Positions 1 to 8,723 of a stretch of 64,000 bases of DNA are shown here, one piece after another. Position 1 is the stretch's first letter. The number at the start of each line of letters is the position of its first letter. The stretch is from Desulfuromusa sp. (lineage in GTDB: Bacteria > Desulfobacterota > Desulfuromonadia > Desulfuromonadales > Geopsychrobacteraceae): positions 1 to 64,000 of the forward strand of contig JAKIUD010000005.1 of assembly GCA_021647765.1 (NCBI GenBank), written 5' to 3'. Under the pieces are notes generated by a model that worked only from the letters and a program-made list of their open reading frames with translations, searched no databases and was not told where the DNA came from. The position numbers were made by a program, and so were the translations under genes.

Positions 1-2
1 AC

Positions 3-209
3 ATTCCTCGCTACCTCAGTGAGGTTACTTTCCGCTGGAATAATCGAGTTCCCGTGGAAAAGAAGCGAAACGGATTGTCAAAGATCGTGATGCGAACAAA
101 ACCAGTGCTGGAGCAATTCGAAAATCTGTTGCAACATGCTGTCGGTACTCAGTTACGAAGAACTATTTGGGGCGGTATTACTCAACCGCAGCCTTTTTAT
201 TGTGGATAG
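3..209 (+). mobile_element. C-terminal end of an IS1595-type (ISXO2-like) transposase, cut by the window edge
   Basis: An open frame enters from the left edge and stops with TAG at 207-209, giving 68 residues. It carries the RYLSEVTFRWNNR pattern (about residues 3-15), which resembles the end of the DDE domain in IS1595-family transposases (Y-x-E-F-x-F-R-x-N-R). The rest of the gene lies outside the window, so whether the element is intact or a relic cannot be decided. No terminal inverted repeat was recognised in the 100 bases after the stop. Family assignment rests on this short motif only. Confidence 0.55.
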
Positions 210-309
210 AACCGAAAAATTAAAGCATCAATGCTCATCAGGACTATATCTGCCCAGCCCATTAAACAGAAAACCTGTGAATAACAAACATAAGGATAAG
301 GATTGTGTT

Positions 310-744
310 ATGAGTCAAGAAGGTACGTTCAGAAAAGTAGAAGAGTCAGCTAAAAAAATGCATGGTATCAAAGGGCTTTTGCTGTGCGGTTATCCAGAGT
401 CGGAACAGCAGAGATTGCTTTCGCTCTTAAAGGAAAGTGAATTAAGTGCTTTTCCTGTCATATTCGCAACAAATGGTGATCGCCAAAAGACCCTTAAAGA
501 AATTTTCGAATCCGGCCACAGGCATGGTCAAGGAGAAACTTCTGATATGATAAGAGCTGCGGTCATGTCTGGATTCACCCATAACGAACTGCATACTTTA
601 ATGGCATCCTACCGGGATTCCGACCTTCCGCCCCAACTTTGGGCTGCACTTACACCTATATCCGAGAACTGGTCTGTCGCCGACCTGCTGAATGAACTCG
701 CGGCAGAGCACGAGGCTGTTAACAAACAAAAAAGTAATCCTTGA
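310..744 (+). CDS. DUF3783-like small protein
   Basis: A 144-residue soluble protein. The frame is open from 136, but ATG at 310 is chosen because it follows an AAGGATAAGG ribosome-binding region and the residues before it look like read-through of IS-flanking DNA. Residues about 20-60 (KGLLLCGYPESEQQRLLSLL and onward) resemble the short alpha/beta DUF3783 fold found in Geobacter relatives; this was recognised by eye. The remainder is helical and acidic, without signal peptide or membrane segment. It lies between the transposase end and the radical SAM gene, on the same strand as both. The function is not known. Confidence 0.6.
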   Translation: MSQEGTFRKVEESAKKMHGIKGLLLCGYPESEQQRLLSLLKESELSAFPVIFATNGDRQKTLKEIFESGHRHGQGETSDMIRAAVMSGFTHNELHTLMASYRDSDLPPQLWAALTPISENWSVADLLNELAAEHEAVNKQKSNP

Positions 745-867
745 TCTTTGTTTCGGTGATCAACAATTGCAGCATGCAACATTAAGTAACCTTCGATGTT
801 TAATATATTTGACTGACCTATTTGGGCAACTTTGCGGCTTCACACTATGATGCTCTTTTTTTAACCT

Positions 868-881
868 GATTAGCACTAATC
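868..881. repeat. GATTAG-CA-CTAATC palindrome upstream of the radical SAM gene
   Basis: A 14-base near-palindrome (6-base arms, 2-base spacer) lies about 55 bases before the radical SAM start. Variants of the same sequence form the ends of the two MITE-like elements at about 43.93-44.11 kb and 60.26-60.41 kb. Here it stands alone, so it could be a solitary repeat end or an operator. Confidence 0.45.
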
Positions 882-935
882 ACATTTTTCAATATGAATA
901 TGTTATCCTCCATTGGTTAAGGAGCATATCGAATA

Positions 936-2273
936 ATGAGCAAACAAAAAACAATTTTAGCCCTGGTTGCCGATGAAACTGGCGAAGTATTTGAATATCC
1001 TGGATTACTGATGGCCGGGATGAACGGCATAAGTATTCGTCGACCTGAAGCAGATGAACTAATCCCGCTCCCGGAAGGAAGTCGTCTGTTTACTATTCCG
1101 GGAACTCCACCGATCGGCTTTGATCGCAATAGTGGCCAGCAAATAACAATTGATTCTCTCCCGGACAACTGGGGAGGAGGATCAGCTCAGGCCGTTTCTG
1201 CTTTTACCACTCCAGCCTTTACCCGAACCCTGCTTCCTGCCGCTGCCTATGAGAAAAAGGATGTCGATCTGACCCTCTGGTCTTATACCGCAGTGGGATG
1301 GTGCGTTGAAGAAGAACGATTTTACGTTGCGGCGGTGCGTGTTGATCGTAACCAGCAGTGGGAACCAAAGTATTTTGATGATCGTAAACTTGAACCACTG
1401 GTGCGTAAGCGGGTTGCTGAGCAACCGGATAACAGACTGATTAAACAACTCTCCCGTTGTGCCCTCGATTATCATTGTTTTGCCGCAAAAAACCTTTTCT
1501 TCGGTCGCTGGGAGGCTCCACTCCCCTGTTCACCAACCTGTAACGCGCGCTGTATTGGTTGCATCTCTTTGCAGGATGAACCAACCATCTGTCAGTCCAG
1601 TCAAGATCGTTTAAATTTTGTACCAACGGTTGAAGAACTCTGTGCAGTCGCTGTTCCCCATCTCCAAAGGGCAGAAAATGCACTTGTCTCATTCGGCCAG
1701 GGGTGTGAAGGTGATCCGATTCTTCAGGCTGATAGAATTGCAGAATCGGTCAGAGAAATGCGGCGTCAAACCTCTCGCGGCACGATCAATTTTAACTCTA
1801 ATGCCTCAATACCTGACGCTATCGACAAGCTCGCTGATGCAGGAATAGATTCAATCAGAATTTCTCTCAATTCCGTTCAGGAACGCTTCTACAATGCCTA
1901 CCACAGACCGGTAAAGTATCGCTTTGAAGATGTGATTGAATCAGCACGCCGGGCAAAGCAGCATGGATTATTCACCATGATAAATTATCTGGTTTTCCCC
2001 GGTATCACAGATCGAGAAGATGAGATAGAAAAGCTGCTGGAACTGATTGACACTATTGGAATTGATCTGATTCAGATGCGCAATCTGAGTATCGATCCAA
2101 TGCTTTACTGGAAATCAATGCAGACTGAAAGCTCAGGAATTGGGATGAAGAAGATGCTGGATCGAGTCAAAAAAGAAATCCCGCGAATTCAATACGGTTA
2201 TTTTAATCGTACCAAGGATAGTTACTATCCCCCGGGATATGAAAGTGACTGGCCGTTGCCAGCTGTTTTATAA
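936..2273 (+). CDS. Radical SAM protein of unknown substrate
   Basis: A 445-residue protein with a radical SAM core in its C-terminal half. The cluster motif CNARCIGC gives C202, C206 and C209, with an extra C198 just before. SFGQGCEGDP (252-261) sits where the SAM-contacting glycine/glutamate strand is expected, and SIRISLNS (307-314) and MINYLVFPGITDRE are typical later barrel strands. The first 190 residues are a separate domain with no recognised family. There is no C-terminal cysteine-rich SPASM region, so a second cluster domain is unlikely. ATG at 936 follows GGTTAAGGAGCATATCGAATA. No partner or substrate peptide lies next to it, and it converges on nusB. The reaction is unknown. Confidence 0.85.
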   Translation: MSKQKTILALVADETGEVFEYPGLLMAGMNGISIRRPEADELIPLPEGSRLFTIPGTPPIGFDRNSGQQITIDSLPDNWGGGSAQAVSAFTTPAFTRTLLPAAAYEKKDVDLTLWSYTAVGWCVEEERFYVAAVRVDRNQQWEPKYFDDRKLEPLVRKRVAEQPDNRLIKQLSRCALDYHCFAAKNLFFGRWEAPLPCSPTCNARCIGCISLQDEPTICQSSQDRLNFVPTVEELCAVAVPHLQRAENALVSFGQGCEGDPILQADRIAESVREMRRQTSRGTINFNSNASIPDAIDKLADAGIDSIRISLNSVQERFYNAYHRPVKYRFEDVIESARRAKQHGLFTMINYLVFPGITDREDEIEKLLELIDTIGIDLIQMRNLSIDPMLYWKSMQTESSGIGMKKMLDRVKKEIPRIQYGYFNRTKDSYYPPGYESDWPLPAVL

Positions 2274-2312
2274 TTAAAAAGGGACAGACAATAGCACTTC
2301 CAATTCAAAACA

Positions 2313-2786
2313 TTAACTGGCTGCTTCAATAGAGTTTTTAGCGATTTTATCGAGGAGACCATTGATAAACGAAGGAGAATCTTTTGTTCCATAACGCTTT
2401 GCAATTTCAATAGCTTCATCAAGGACAACAGGGGCTGGAATCTCTGGACGGTAAAGAAGCTCATAAGTCGCAATCCGCAAAATTGACAGATCAACTGGAG
2501 TCATACGTTCTAACGACCAGTTTTTTGCAGTCTCTGAGATATTTTTATCAATCACAGCTCTAAACTCGACAACACCATTGACAATTGACTCAGCAAATAA
2601 TCGTGTAGACGTTGCCAATGGAATATCAATGACGTCCAATGTCTCACCTAATACATCATCCGCAAAACGAAAGTTGTCCAAGAGAGAAGAGACGTGCTGG
2701 TTTGATTCTATTTGATCTTTGTTAAGTCGAAGAGCAAACAACATTTTTAGCGCATATTCACGTCCGACGCGACGGTTATTCGACAT
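2313..2786 (-). CDS. nusB: Transcription antitermination protein NusB
   Basis: A 157-residue all-helical protein; it partners NusE/S10 and binds boxA RNA in rRNA antitermination. MSNNRRVGREYALKMLFAL at the N-terminus and the C-terminal EAIEIAKRYGTKDSPSFINGLLD are family signatures. The frame can be extended to 2828, but that would read into ribH; ATG at 2786 gives the normal NusB N-terminus and begins 4 bases after the ribH stop. It is the last gene of the riboflavin cluster, the usual ribH-nusB pairing, and ends 39 bases from the convergent radical SAM gene. Confidence 0.96.
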   Translation of the reverse strand: MSNNRRVGREYALKMLFALRLNKDQIESNQHVSSLLDNFRFADDVLGETLDVIDIPLATSTRLFAESIVNGVVEFRAVIDKNISETAKNWSLERMTPVDLSILRIATYELLYRPEIPAPVVLDEAIEIAKRYGTKDSPSFINGLLDKIAKNSIEAAS

Positions 2787-2790
2787 CTGG

Positions 2791-3255
2791 TTAAACAGCT
2801 CCCAACAAGTTGACCATTTCGATGGCACTCATAGCCGCCTCAACACCCTTGTTTCCAGCCTTGGTTCCAGCGCGCTCAATTGCCTGCTCAACAGAATCGG
2901 TCGTTAATACACCAAAAGCGATCGGTAGCTCTGATTGCAGCGATACCGAAGCTATCCCCTTAGTCATCTCTGAACTGATATATTCAAAATGCGGAGTTCC
3001 ACCGCGGATGACAGCACCAAGACAGATCAGTGCATCATGTTTTCCTGAATTGGCCATCTTTTGAGCAACCAGTGGCAATTCAAAAGCTCCGGGAACTTTA
3101 ACAATGGTTATTTGCTCACCGTCAGCTCCATGACGGGTAAGAGTATCAATCGTCCCTTCGAGCAACCGATCAGAGATAAAACTATTAAAACGACTGACGA
3201 TAATACCAAAACGATAATTTTTAGCTTCAAGTGTTCCTTCAATAATTTTCGACAC
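2791..3255 (-). CDS. ribH: 6,7-dimethyl-8-ribityllumazine synthase
   Basis: 154 residues, normal family length. It condenses 5-amino-6-ribitylaminouracil with 3,4-dihydroxy-2-butanone-4-phosphate and assembles as large oligomers. Visible signatures are FNSFI near the N-terminus, VPGAFELPL (about 55-63), ALICLGAVIRGGTPHFEYI (about 75-93) and FGVLTTD. It lies between ribBA (9-base gap) and nusB, so its substrates are made by the enzymes encoded just upstream. Confidence 0.97.
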   Translation of the reverse strand: MSKIIEGTLEAKNYRFGIIVSRFNSFISDRLLEGTIDTLTRHGADGEQITIVKVPGAFELPLVAQKMANSGKHDALICLGAVIRGGTPHFEYISSEMTKGIASVSLQSELPIAFGVLTTDSVEQAIERAGTKAGNKGVEAAMSAIEMVNLLGAV

Positions 3256-3264
3256 AACAGCCTC

Positions 3265-4470
3265 CTAGAGATGTTCCAGTAAGTGCCCCATTTTTTCCTG
3301 TTTAGTTTTCAAATATTTAAGATTTGCTTGGTTGGCAGCCATTTCAATTGGCACCCGCTCAACAATTTCCAAACCATAACCTTCCAGACCAATAATTTTT
3401 TTAGGGTTATTTGTCATCAGACGTAATTTACGTACCCCCAGGTCAGACAATATTTGTGCCCCGATACCATAATCCCGCAAATCGTCTTTGAATCCCAGAG
3501 AATGGTTTGCTTCAACGGTATCCTGTCCTTGATCCTGCAGGGAGTAAGCCTTAATTTTATTCACCAGGCCAATACCACGCCCTTCCTGACGCATATAGAG
3601 GATAACTCCAGTCCCTTCTTTTTCAATCTGCGCCATAGCTGCATGGAGTTGTTCACCGCAATCACAGCGTTGAGAACCAAAAACATCTCCGGTTAAACAC
3701 TCTGAATGAACCCGCACCAGAACCGGTTCCTCTGACTTTATTTCCCCCTTGATCAAAGCCATGTGCTGCGCACTATCAACATCATTTTCATAAACAATCG
3801 CAGTAAACGTCCCACCAAATGGGGTCGGGATAGTCGTTTCTGCGGCACGGCGCACCAAAAGCTCTTTACGCATCCGATAGGCGACAAGATCGGCAACCGA
3901 AATAATTTTCAGATCATGTTGTGCGGCAAATACCTCCAACTGCGGCATCCGAGCCATAGTCCCGTCTTCATTCATGATCTCACAAATAACCCCGGCGGGC
4001 TTAAGCCCTGCCAAACGAGCCAGATCAACTGAGCCTTCAGTCTGACCGGTTCGCACCATCACGCCGCCCTTTTGAGCTCGCAAGGGAAAGACATGTCCCG
4101 GACGGGCTAAATCTCGTGCTATTGTGTCATCAGCGACAGCAACCTGAATCGTCTGTGCACGATCTGCAGCAGATATCCCGGTGGTAACCCCTTTACGTGC
4201 TTCAATGGAAACAGTAAATGCAGTGCCGAAAGAAGAGCTGTTATCGGTCACCATCAGCGGCAGATCGAGTTCATCGGCACGCGCCTCAGTTAGAGAGAGA
4301 CAAATCAGGCCACGTCCCTGTGTCGCCATAAAATTGATAATTTCAGGTGTCACTAACTCAGCAGCAACAACCAAATCACCCTCATTCTCTCGATCCTCAT
4401 CATCAACCAGAATGACCATTTTCCCATGGCGAATATCATCGAGAGCGGCTTCAATTTTTGCAATTGGCAT
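3265..4470 (-). CDS. ribBA: Bifunctional 3,4-dihydroxy-2-butanone-4-phosphate synthase / GTP cyclohydrolase II
   Basis: A 401-residue fusion. The RibB half has the acidic loop DDEDRENEGD (23-32). The RibA half carries the zinc and catalytic region ECLTGDVFGSQRCDCGEQL and the RQEGRGIGL arginine loop. It supplies both branches of riboflavin synthesis. The open frame extends to 4557, but ATG at 4470 gives the standard start MPIAKIEAAL and lies 8 bases after an AAGGA box; ATG at 4476 is the only close alternative. The preceding gap to ribE is about 175 bases, the longest inside the rib cluster. Confidence 0.96.
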   Translation of the reverse strand: MPIAKIEAALDDIRHGKMVILVDDEDRENEGDLVVAAELVTPEIINFMATQGRGLICLSLTEARADELDLPLMVTDNSSSFGTAFTVSIEARKGVTTGISAADRAQTIQVAVADDTIARDLARPGHVFPLRAQKGGVMVRTGQTEGSVDLARLAGLKPAGVICEIMNEDGTMARMPQLEVFAAQHDLKIISVADLVAYRMRKELLVRRAAETTIPTPFGGTFTAIVYENDVDSAQHMALIKGEIKSEEPVLVRVHSECLTGDVFGSQRCDCGEQLHAAMAQIEKEGTGVILYMRQEGRGIGLVNKIKAYSLQDQGQDTVEANHSLGFKDDLRDYGIGAQILSDLGVRKLRLMTNNPKKIIGLEGYGLEIVERVPIEMAANQANLKYLKTKQEKMGHLLEHL

Positions 4471-4645
4471 AAACATTATCCTTCTTCTTAACTGCAAGAA
4501 CAAATGAGTACGATGATCTTGCAAAAATAAATATGATTGCGCAACTATACAGGGCAATGGGCAAGTGACCGGGCGAAACTGCCCATCCTCACCAATGTTG
4601 AGTAGCTACACGACAGCTGAGCTAATTTTGTGAGGCCAACTTATC

Positions 4646-5296
4646 TCACAGAAAACCATTTTTGGCAAGAAAGTCAAAATCAACTTTCTGCGCTTTTTTT
4701 GTAGTCATTTGCCCTTGTAACAAACGCTCCACATAGCGCCCAAGTAAATCTGTTTCAATATTTACCTGTGAACCTTCACGGCAATTACTCAGTGTCGTCA
4801 TCTCTAAAGAATGTGGGATGACCGCCACCGAGAACATATTTTGTTCAACCTTGTTTACGGTCAAGCTGATACCATCCACGGCAACAGAGCCCTTCTCAAC
4901 CAGGTAGCGCATCACCTCCGACGGCACAGCAAATTCAAATCGAATTGAATTCTGATCCTGATAGCGCCGTCTCACCGTTGCAACACAATCAATATGACCA
5001 CTCACTAAATGCCCACCCAGTCGATCCGCAAGGGATAAAGCCCGCTCCAGGTTGACTCGCTGATTTGGTTGCAAAGCTCCCAAGGTGGTACAATTCATTG
5101 TTTCCGGTGAGATATCAACAGTAAAATTACTTCTAGTCCACGCGGTGACAGTCAAACAGGCACCGTTGACAGCAATGCTCTCACCAAGTTGCAAATCTGC
5201 GTCAGAAAAATGGTTGGAAATCTGCAATTGAGCAGAATCCCCTTGGCGCTTAAGACTGTGAACTTTGCCGACGGACTGAATCAATCCAGTAAACAT
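4646..5296 (-). CDS. ribE: Riboflavin synthase, alpha chain
   Basis: 216 residues. It dismutates two molecules of 6,7-dimethyl-8-ribityllumazine to riboflavin. The protein begins MFTGLIQ and contains two tandem lumazine-binding repeats, each with an AVNGACLTV or SVAVDGISLTVN-type block; the GGHLVSGHID motif (about 93-102) marks the end of the first repeat. Its start overlaps the end of ribD by 16 bases, which indicates translational coupling. Confidence 0.96.
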   Translation of the reverse strand: MFTGLIQSVGKVHSLKRQGDSAQLQISNHFSDADLQLGESIAVNGACLTVTAWTRSNFTVDISPETMNCTTLGALQPNQRVNLERALSLADRLGGHLVSGHIDCVATVRRRYQDQNSIRFEFAVPSEVMRYLVEKGSVAVDGISLTVNKVEQNMFSVAVIPHSLEMTTLSNCREGSQVNIETDLLGRYVERLLQGQMTTKKAQKVDFDFLAKNGFL

Positions 5297-6396
5297 GGTA
5301 CAACATCTCCCGTGACCAGAAAATCATCCCCTATCTGCGTATAGAACACATCTTCAAGTTGGATAGCCTCTGCCATTTTCTCACACCCCGCACCAGAAAA
5401 AATTCCAAAGGGAGAGAAGCCACCAAGTATTTTAGGGGCAACAAATACCATCAGCTGATCAAGCAGATTATGATTAAGTGCAGCTCCAGCCAAGGTCGCT
5501 CCCCCTTCAAGGAGAAGTTTCTGGACATTGCGCCGCCCCAATTCCTGCCACAGTGCGGAGAGAGGAACCTTACCAGAAGCAGCGGGAAAAATAACCACCT
5601 CTGCTCCAACATCCTCCAATAAAGAAATCATCTCCTGATCATTAGAAACTGTAGCAATCAACGTTTTTGCGTCTGATTTCTGCTTCAACATACGGCAATC
5701 AGCTTTGATCCGCAACTGACTGTCCACCACTACACGCAAAGGATCACGACCACCCCCCTCAGGAATGCGCGTATTAAGCAATGGATCATCGTTTAATACG
5801 GTACCAACGCCAACCATGATCGCTTCGACACGATTACGCAACTGATGTACCCGCAAACGGCTCTCCTCCCCGGAAACCCAGTGAGAATCGCCCGTAGCGG
5901 TTGCCGTATTCCCATCCAGAGTCATTGCCGCTTTATAAATGGTAAAGGGTCGACCAGACGAAATATGCCGGCTAAAAGGTGCAATCAGGCGATGACACTC
6001 TATCTCAAGAATTCCAATAACAACCTTTACCCCGGCTTGTTGTAGCTTTTTAACTCCACGTCCTGCAACCTGAGGATTTGGATCAATCACCCCAACGTAA
6101 ACAGATTTAATCCCGGCAGCAATCAGAGCATCGGCACAGGGAGGGGTTTTACCATAATGAGAACAAGGCTCCAAAGTGACATAGATATCTGCCCCACGGG
6201 CTTTTTCACCTGCCTGTTGCAGAGCAAAAATTTCAGCATGTGGTTCACCTGCTTGAGGATGAAAACCTTCCCCGACAACTCTTCCAGAGTTGACAATAAC
6301 TGCACCAACCGGTGGATTCGGGGCAGTTCTTCCCTCCCCGAGCCGAGCCAGATTCAGCGCTAACTGCATAAATTGCTGGTGTTTTAATTCTGACAT
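5281..6396 (-). CDS. ribD: Riboflavin biosynthesis deaminase/reductase RibD
   Basis: A 371-residue bifunctional enzyme. The N-terminal deaminase has H53-A-E55 and the zinc cysteines C77 (in PCSH) and C87. The C-terminal reductase has YKAAMTLDGNTAT, VGVGTVLNDDPLLNTR and LLEGGATLAG. It acts on the GTP cyclohydrolase II product made by RibBA. It opens the ribD-ribE-ribBA-ribH-nusB series and lies 90 bases after nrdR, with a terminator-like hairpin in that gap. Confidence 0.97.
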   Translation of the reverse strand: MSELKHQQFMQLALNLARLGEGRTAPNPPVGAVIVNSGRVVGEGFHPQAGEPHAEIFALQQAGEKARGADIYVTLEPCSHYGKTPPCADALIAAGIKSVYVGVIDPNPQVAGRGVKKLQQAGVKVVIGILEIECHRLIAPFSRHISSGRPFTIYKAAMTLDGNTATATGDSHWVSGEESRLRVHQLRNRVEAIMVGVGTVLNDDPLLNTRIPEGGGRDPLRVVVDSQLRIKADCRMLKQKSDAKTLIATVSNDQEMISLLEDVGAEVVIFPAASGKVPLSALWQELGRRNVQKLLLEGGATLAGAALNHNLLDQLMVFVAPKILGGFSPFGIFSGAGCEKMAEAIQLEDVFYTQIGDDFLVTGDVVPCLLD

Positions 6397-6417
6397 TTCT
6401 ATCTATATTGGTCTCGC

Positions 6418-6460
6418 AGAAAAAAGCAAATGCCGGAATATCCCCGACAGAGACTCCGGC
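6418..6460 (-). terminator. Terminator-like hairpin between nrdR and ribD
   Basis: On the minus strand GCCGGA pairs with TCCGGC (6455-6460 with 6432-6437) around a 17-base loop, followed by a T-rich run (6418-6430). The 6-base stem is short, so it may be a partial terminator that splits nrdR from the rib genes. Confidence 0.45.
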
Positions 6461-6486
6461 TGAAAGTGATTCACTAATAATTTCTG

Positions 6487-6945
6487 TCAGTGGGAGTTTT
6501 TCAATAAATCATTCAATTCTGACATAAATTCATTGATATCCTTAAACTGCCGATAGACCGAAGCAAAACGGACGTAGGCAACCTCATCCACCTCTTGCAA
6601 TGTGTCCATAACCGCTTCACCAATCAAACTTGCAGAAATCTCTTTATCACCACATTCCTGAAATCTCCGCTCCAATTGGTCGACCAGCGCTTCAATCTGC
6701 TCAACCGAGACCGGCCGTTTTTCACACGCACGTTGCATTCCCGAAATAATTTTTGAACGATCAAAGGCTTCGCGGCGGCCATCTTTTTTGATCACCCAGG
6801 GGAGAATTTCCTCAACCCGTTCATAGGTCGTAAAACGTCGCTCACAAGAAGGGCATTCACGACGCCGGCGAACATTGTTGCCTTCTTTTCCAAGCCGTGA
6901 ATCAACGACTCTGGTATCAGCATAGCGGCAGAACGGGCAATTCAT
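6487..6945 (-). CDS. nrdR: Transcriptional repressor NrdR
   Basis: 152 residues: an N-terminal zinc ribbon with C3, C6, C31 and C34 and the RRRREC linker, then an ATP-cone domain beginning near residue 50. NrdR represses ribonucleotide reductase genes according to the bound nucleotide. No nrd gene is in the window, so it acts in trans. It overlaps the deaminase gene upstream by 4 bases and sits next to glyA, the common arrangement. Confidence 0.97.
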   Translation of the reverse strand: MNCPFCRYADTRVVDSRLGKEGNNVRRRRECPSCERRFTTYERVEEILPWVIKKDGRREAFDRSKIISGMQRACEKRPVSVEQIEALVDQLERRFQECGDKEISASLIGEAVMDTLQEVDEVAYVRFASVYRQFKDINEFMSELNDLLKNSH

Positions 6946-7403
6946 TTATTTGTATCTCCTGTATATTGATGAAATGCAATTCCTGCTTCAGTGAGCATTT
7001 CTAAAGACAACTTATCGGGATAACCACGTCCAAATATAACCGCAACGACACCAGCATTGATCAGCATTTTACTACAGATAATACAAGGAGAGTCAGTACA
7101 ATAAAGGGTTGAACCGGTAATATTTGCTCCATGTCGGGCGGCCTGAATAATAGCATTCTGTTCGGCATGCAATCCCCGACACAACTCATGACGTTCACCC
7201 GAGGGGACATTTAACTGATCCCGCAGACACCCGGTTACATCGCAGTGAGTGATGCCACTCGGCACACCATTATAACCGGTCGCCATAATATTTCTCTCTT
7301 TAACCAGCAATGCCCCAACCTGGCGACGCAAACAGGTGGAGCGACTCGCCACCAACTGCGTAATCTGCATAAAATATTCATCCCAATCGGGGCGTTCAAT
7401 CAT
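6942..7403 (-). CDS. comEB: Deoxycytidylate (dCMP) deaminase family protein
   Basis: 153 residues of the zinc-dependent cytidine/deoxycytidylate deaminase fold. H79-A-E81 and P-C107-x2-C110 form the catalytic zinc site; VGALLVKERNIMATGYNGVPSG is the typical dCMP deaminase N-terminal strand, and the extra cysteines in HCDVTGCLRD match the family. It probably converts dCMP to dUMP for dTMP synthesis, beside glyA, which supplies the folate one-carbon unit. The symbol comEB is the name used for this family. Confidence 0.9.
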   Translation of the reverse strand: MIERPDWDEYFMQITQLVASRSTCLRRQVGALLVKERNIMATGYNGVPSGITHCDVTGCLRDQLNVPSGERHELCRGLHAEQNAIIQAARHGANITGSTLYCTDSPCIICSKMLINAGVVAVIFGRGYPDKLSLEMLTEAGIAFHQYTGDTNK

Positions 7404-7409
7404 GATGAC

Positions 7410-8663
7410 CTACTTTAATCGATGTGCGTAGAGGGGAAAACGCTGACAAAGCTCTTTAACTTCAGCACGGATTTTCAGAAGTTCCGCCTCATTGCCAATA
7501 TTCTGTAACGCACGATCAATCCAGTCAACAACCTGCAACATCTCTTTTTCTTTCAAGCCACGTGTCGTCGTTGCCGGGGTACCAATCCGGATACCACTGG
7601 TAACAAAAGGAGACCTGGTGTCAAATGGAACCGCATTTTTATTCACGGTAATACCTGCATCTTCAAGGGTTTTTTCAGCCACCTTGCCGGTAATATCTGT
7701 GCCGGTAAAATCAACCAACATCAAATGGTTATCAGTTCCACCGGACACAAGTTTATAACCTTTTGCAACCAGCCCAGCGGCTAAAGCCTGAGCATTTTTA
7801 ACCACCTGCGCAGCATAATCTTTAAACTCTGGCAACAGTGCCTCTTTAAAAGCAACTGCTTTTGCCGCAATAATATGCATCAGGGGACCACCCTGAATCC
7901 CGGGAAAAATGTTGCTGTTGAGCTTTTTCGCCCACTCTTCGGTACAAAGGATCATCCCGCCGCGTGGTCCACGCAAAGTTTTATGTGTTGTTGTTGTTAC
8001 AAATTCTGCGTATGGAACAGGATTGGAATGAACACCCGCAGCAACCAATCCGGCAATATGAGCCATATCAACCATGATCACGGCACCGACGGTGTCAGCA
8101 ATCCGGCGAAAGGCGACAAAATCAATTTCGCGCGGATAGGCACTGGCGCCAACAACAATCAGCTTTGGTTGATGCTCTTTTGCCAGACGCTCAACTTCTT
8201 TATAATCAATGGTTCCGGTTTCTATGTCTAAGCCGTAGGGGATAATATTATAAAGCTTACCGGAAAAATTTACCGGAGATCCGTGCGTCAAATGCCCCCC
8301 ATGCGCCAGATTCATCCCCAGAACCGTGTCGCCAGGTTGGCAGACAGCCATATAAACTGCCATATTTGCCTGCGAACCAGAGTGGGGTTGAACGTTGGCA
8401 TGTTCCGCACCAAAAAGATCCTTGGCACGATCTATTGCCAACTGTTCAGCGACATCGACAAATTCACAACCGCCGTAATATCTTTTGGTCGGATACCCTT
8501 CTGCGTACTTGTTTGTCAGGACAGAACCTTGTGCCTCAAGAACAGCTTCACTAACAAAGTTTTCAGAAGCAATAAATTCCAGGTTATATTCCTGCCGCTC
8601 AGTTTCCTTCATGATGATCTGAGAAATTTCAGGATCAAAGGTTGTAAGATTCTGCGTAATCAT
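7410..8663 (-). CDS. glyA: Serine hydroxymethyltransferase
   Basis: 417 residues, the usual length. It converts serine and tetrahydrofolate to glycine and 5,10-methylene-THF. The PLP lysine is in TTTTHKTLRGPRGG (lysine near 228), with GSQANMAVY and the NKYAEGYPTKRYYGG motif upstream. The frame reads back to 8708, but ATG at 8663 has a GGGAGG box 8 bases ahead and gives the standard N-terminus; the extra residues would run through a terminator hairpin. Its stop lies 6 bases before the deaminase start. Confidence 0.97.
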   Translation of the reverse strand: MITQNLTTFDPEISQIIMKETERQEYNLEFIASENFVSEAVLEAQGSVLTNKYAEGYPTKRYYGGCEFVDVAEQLAIDRAKDLFGAEHANVQPHSGSQANMAVYMAVCQPGDTVLGMNLAHGGHLTHGSPVNFSGKLYNIIPYGLDIETGTIDYKEVERLAKEHQPKLIVVGASAYPREIDFVAFRRIADTVGAVIMVDMAHIAGLVAAGVHSNPVPYAEFVTTTTHKTLRGPRGGMILCTEEWAKKLNSNIFPGIQGGPLMHIIAAKAVAFKEALLPEFKDYAAQVVKNAQALAAGLVAKGYKLVSGGTDNHLMLVDFTGTDITGKVAEKTLEDAGITVNKNAVPFDTRSPFVTSGIRIGTPATTTRGLKEKEMLQVVDWIDRALQNIGNEAELLKIRAEVKELCQRFPLYAHRLK

Positions 8664-8683
8664 CGGTATCCTCCCATAATAGA

Positions 8684-8718
8684 AACAATAAAAAACGGGG
8701 CTATTCAATCAGCCCCGT
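8684..8718 (-). terminator. Rho-independent terminator between rpiB and glyA
   Basis: On the minus strand ACGGGGCT and AGCCCCGT form a perfect 8-base stem (8711-8718 with 8695-8702) with an 8-base loop, followed by TTTTTTATT. It lies directly after the rpiB stop and ends only about 25 bases before the glyA start codon, leaving little room for a normal promoter in between. Confidence 0.8.
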
Positions 8719-8723
8719 TCAGT

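Noticed and set aside
4471..4645. Possible FMN riboswitch before ribBA
   Set aside because: The gap is long and holds a GGGC-GAAACT-GCCC hairpin, but the conserved RFN blocks (such as the GGGGNGGGTGAAATTCCC type) are absent on the minus strand.
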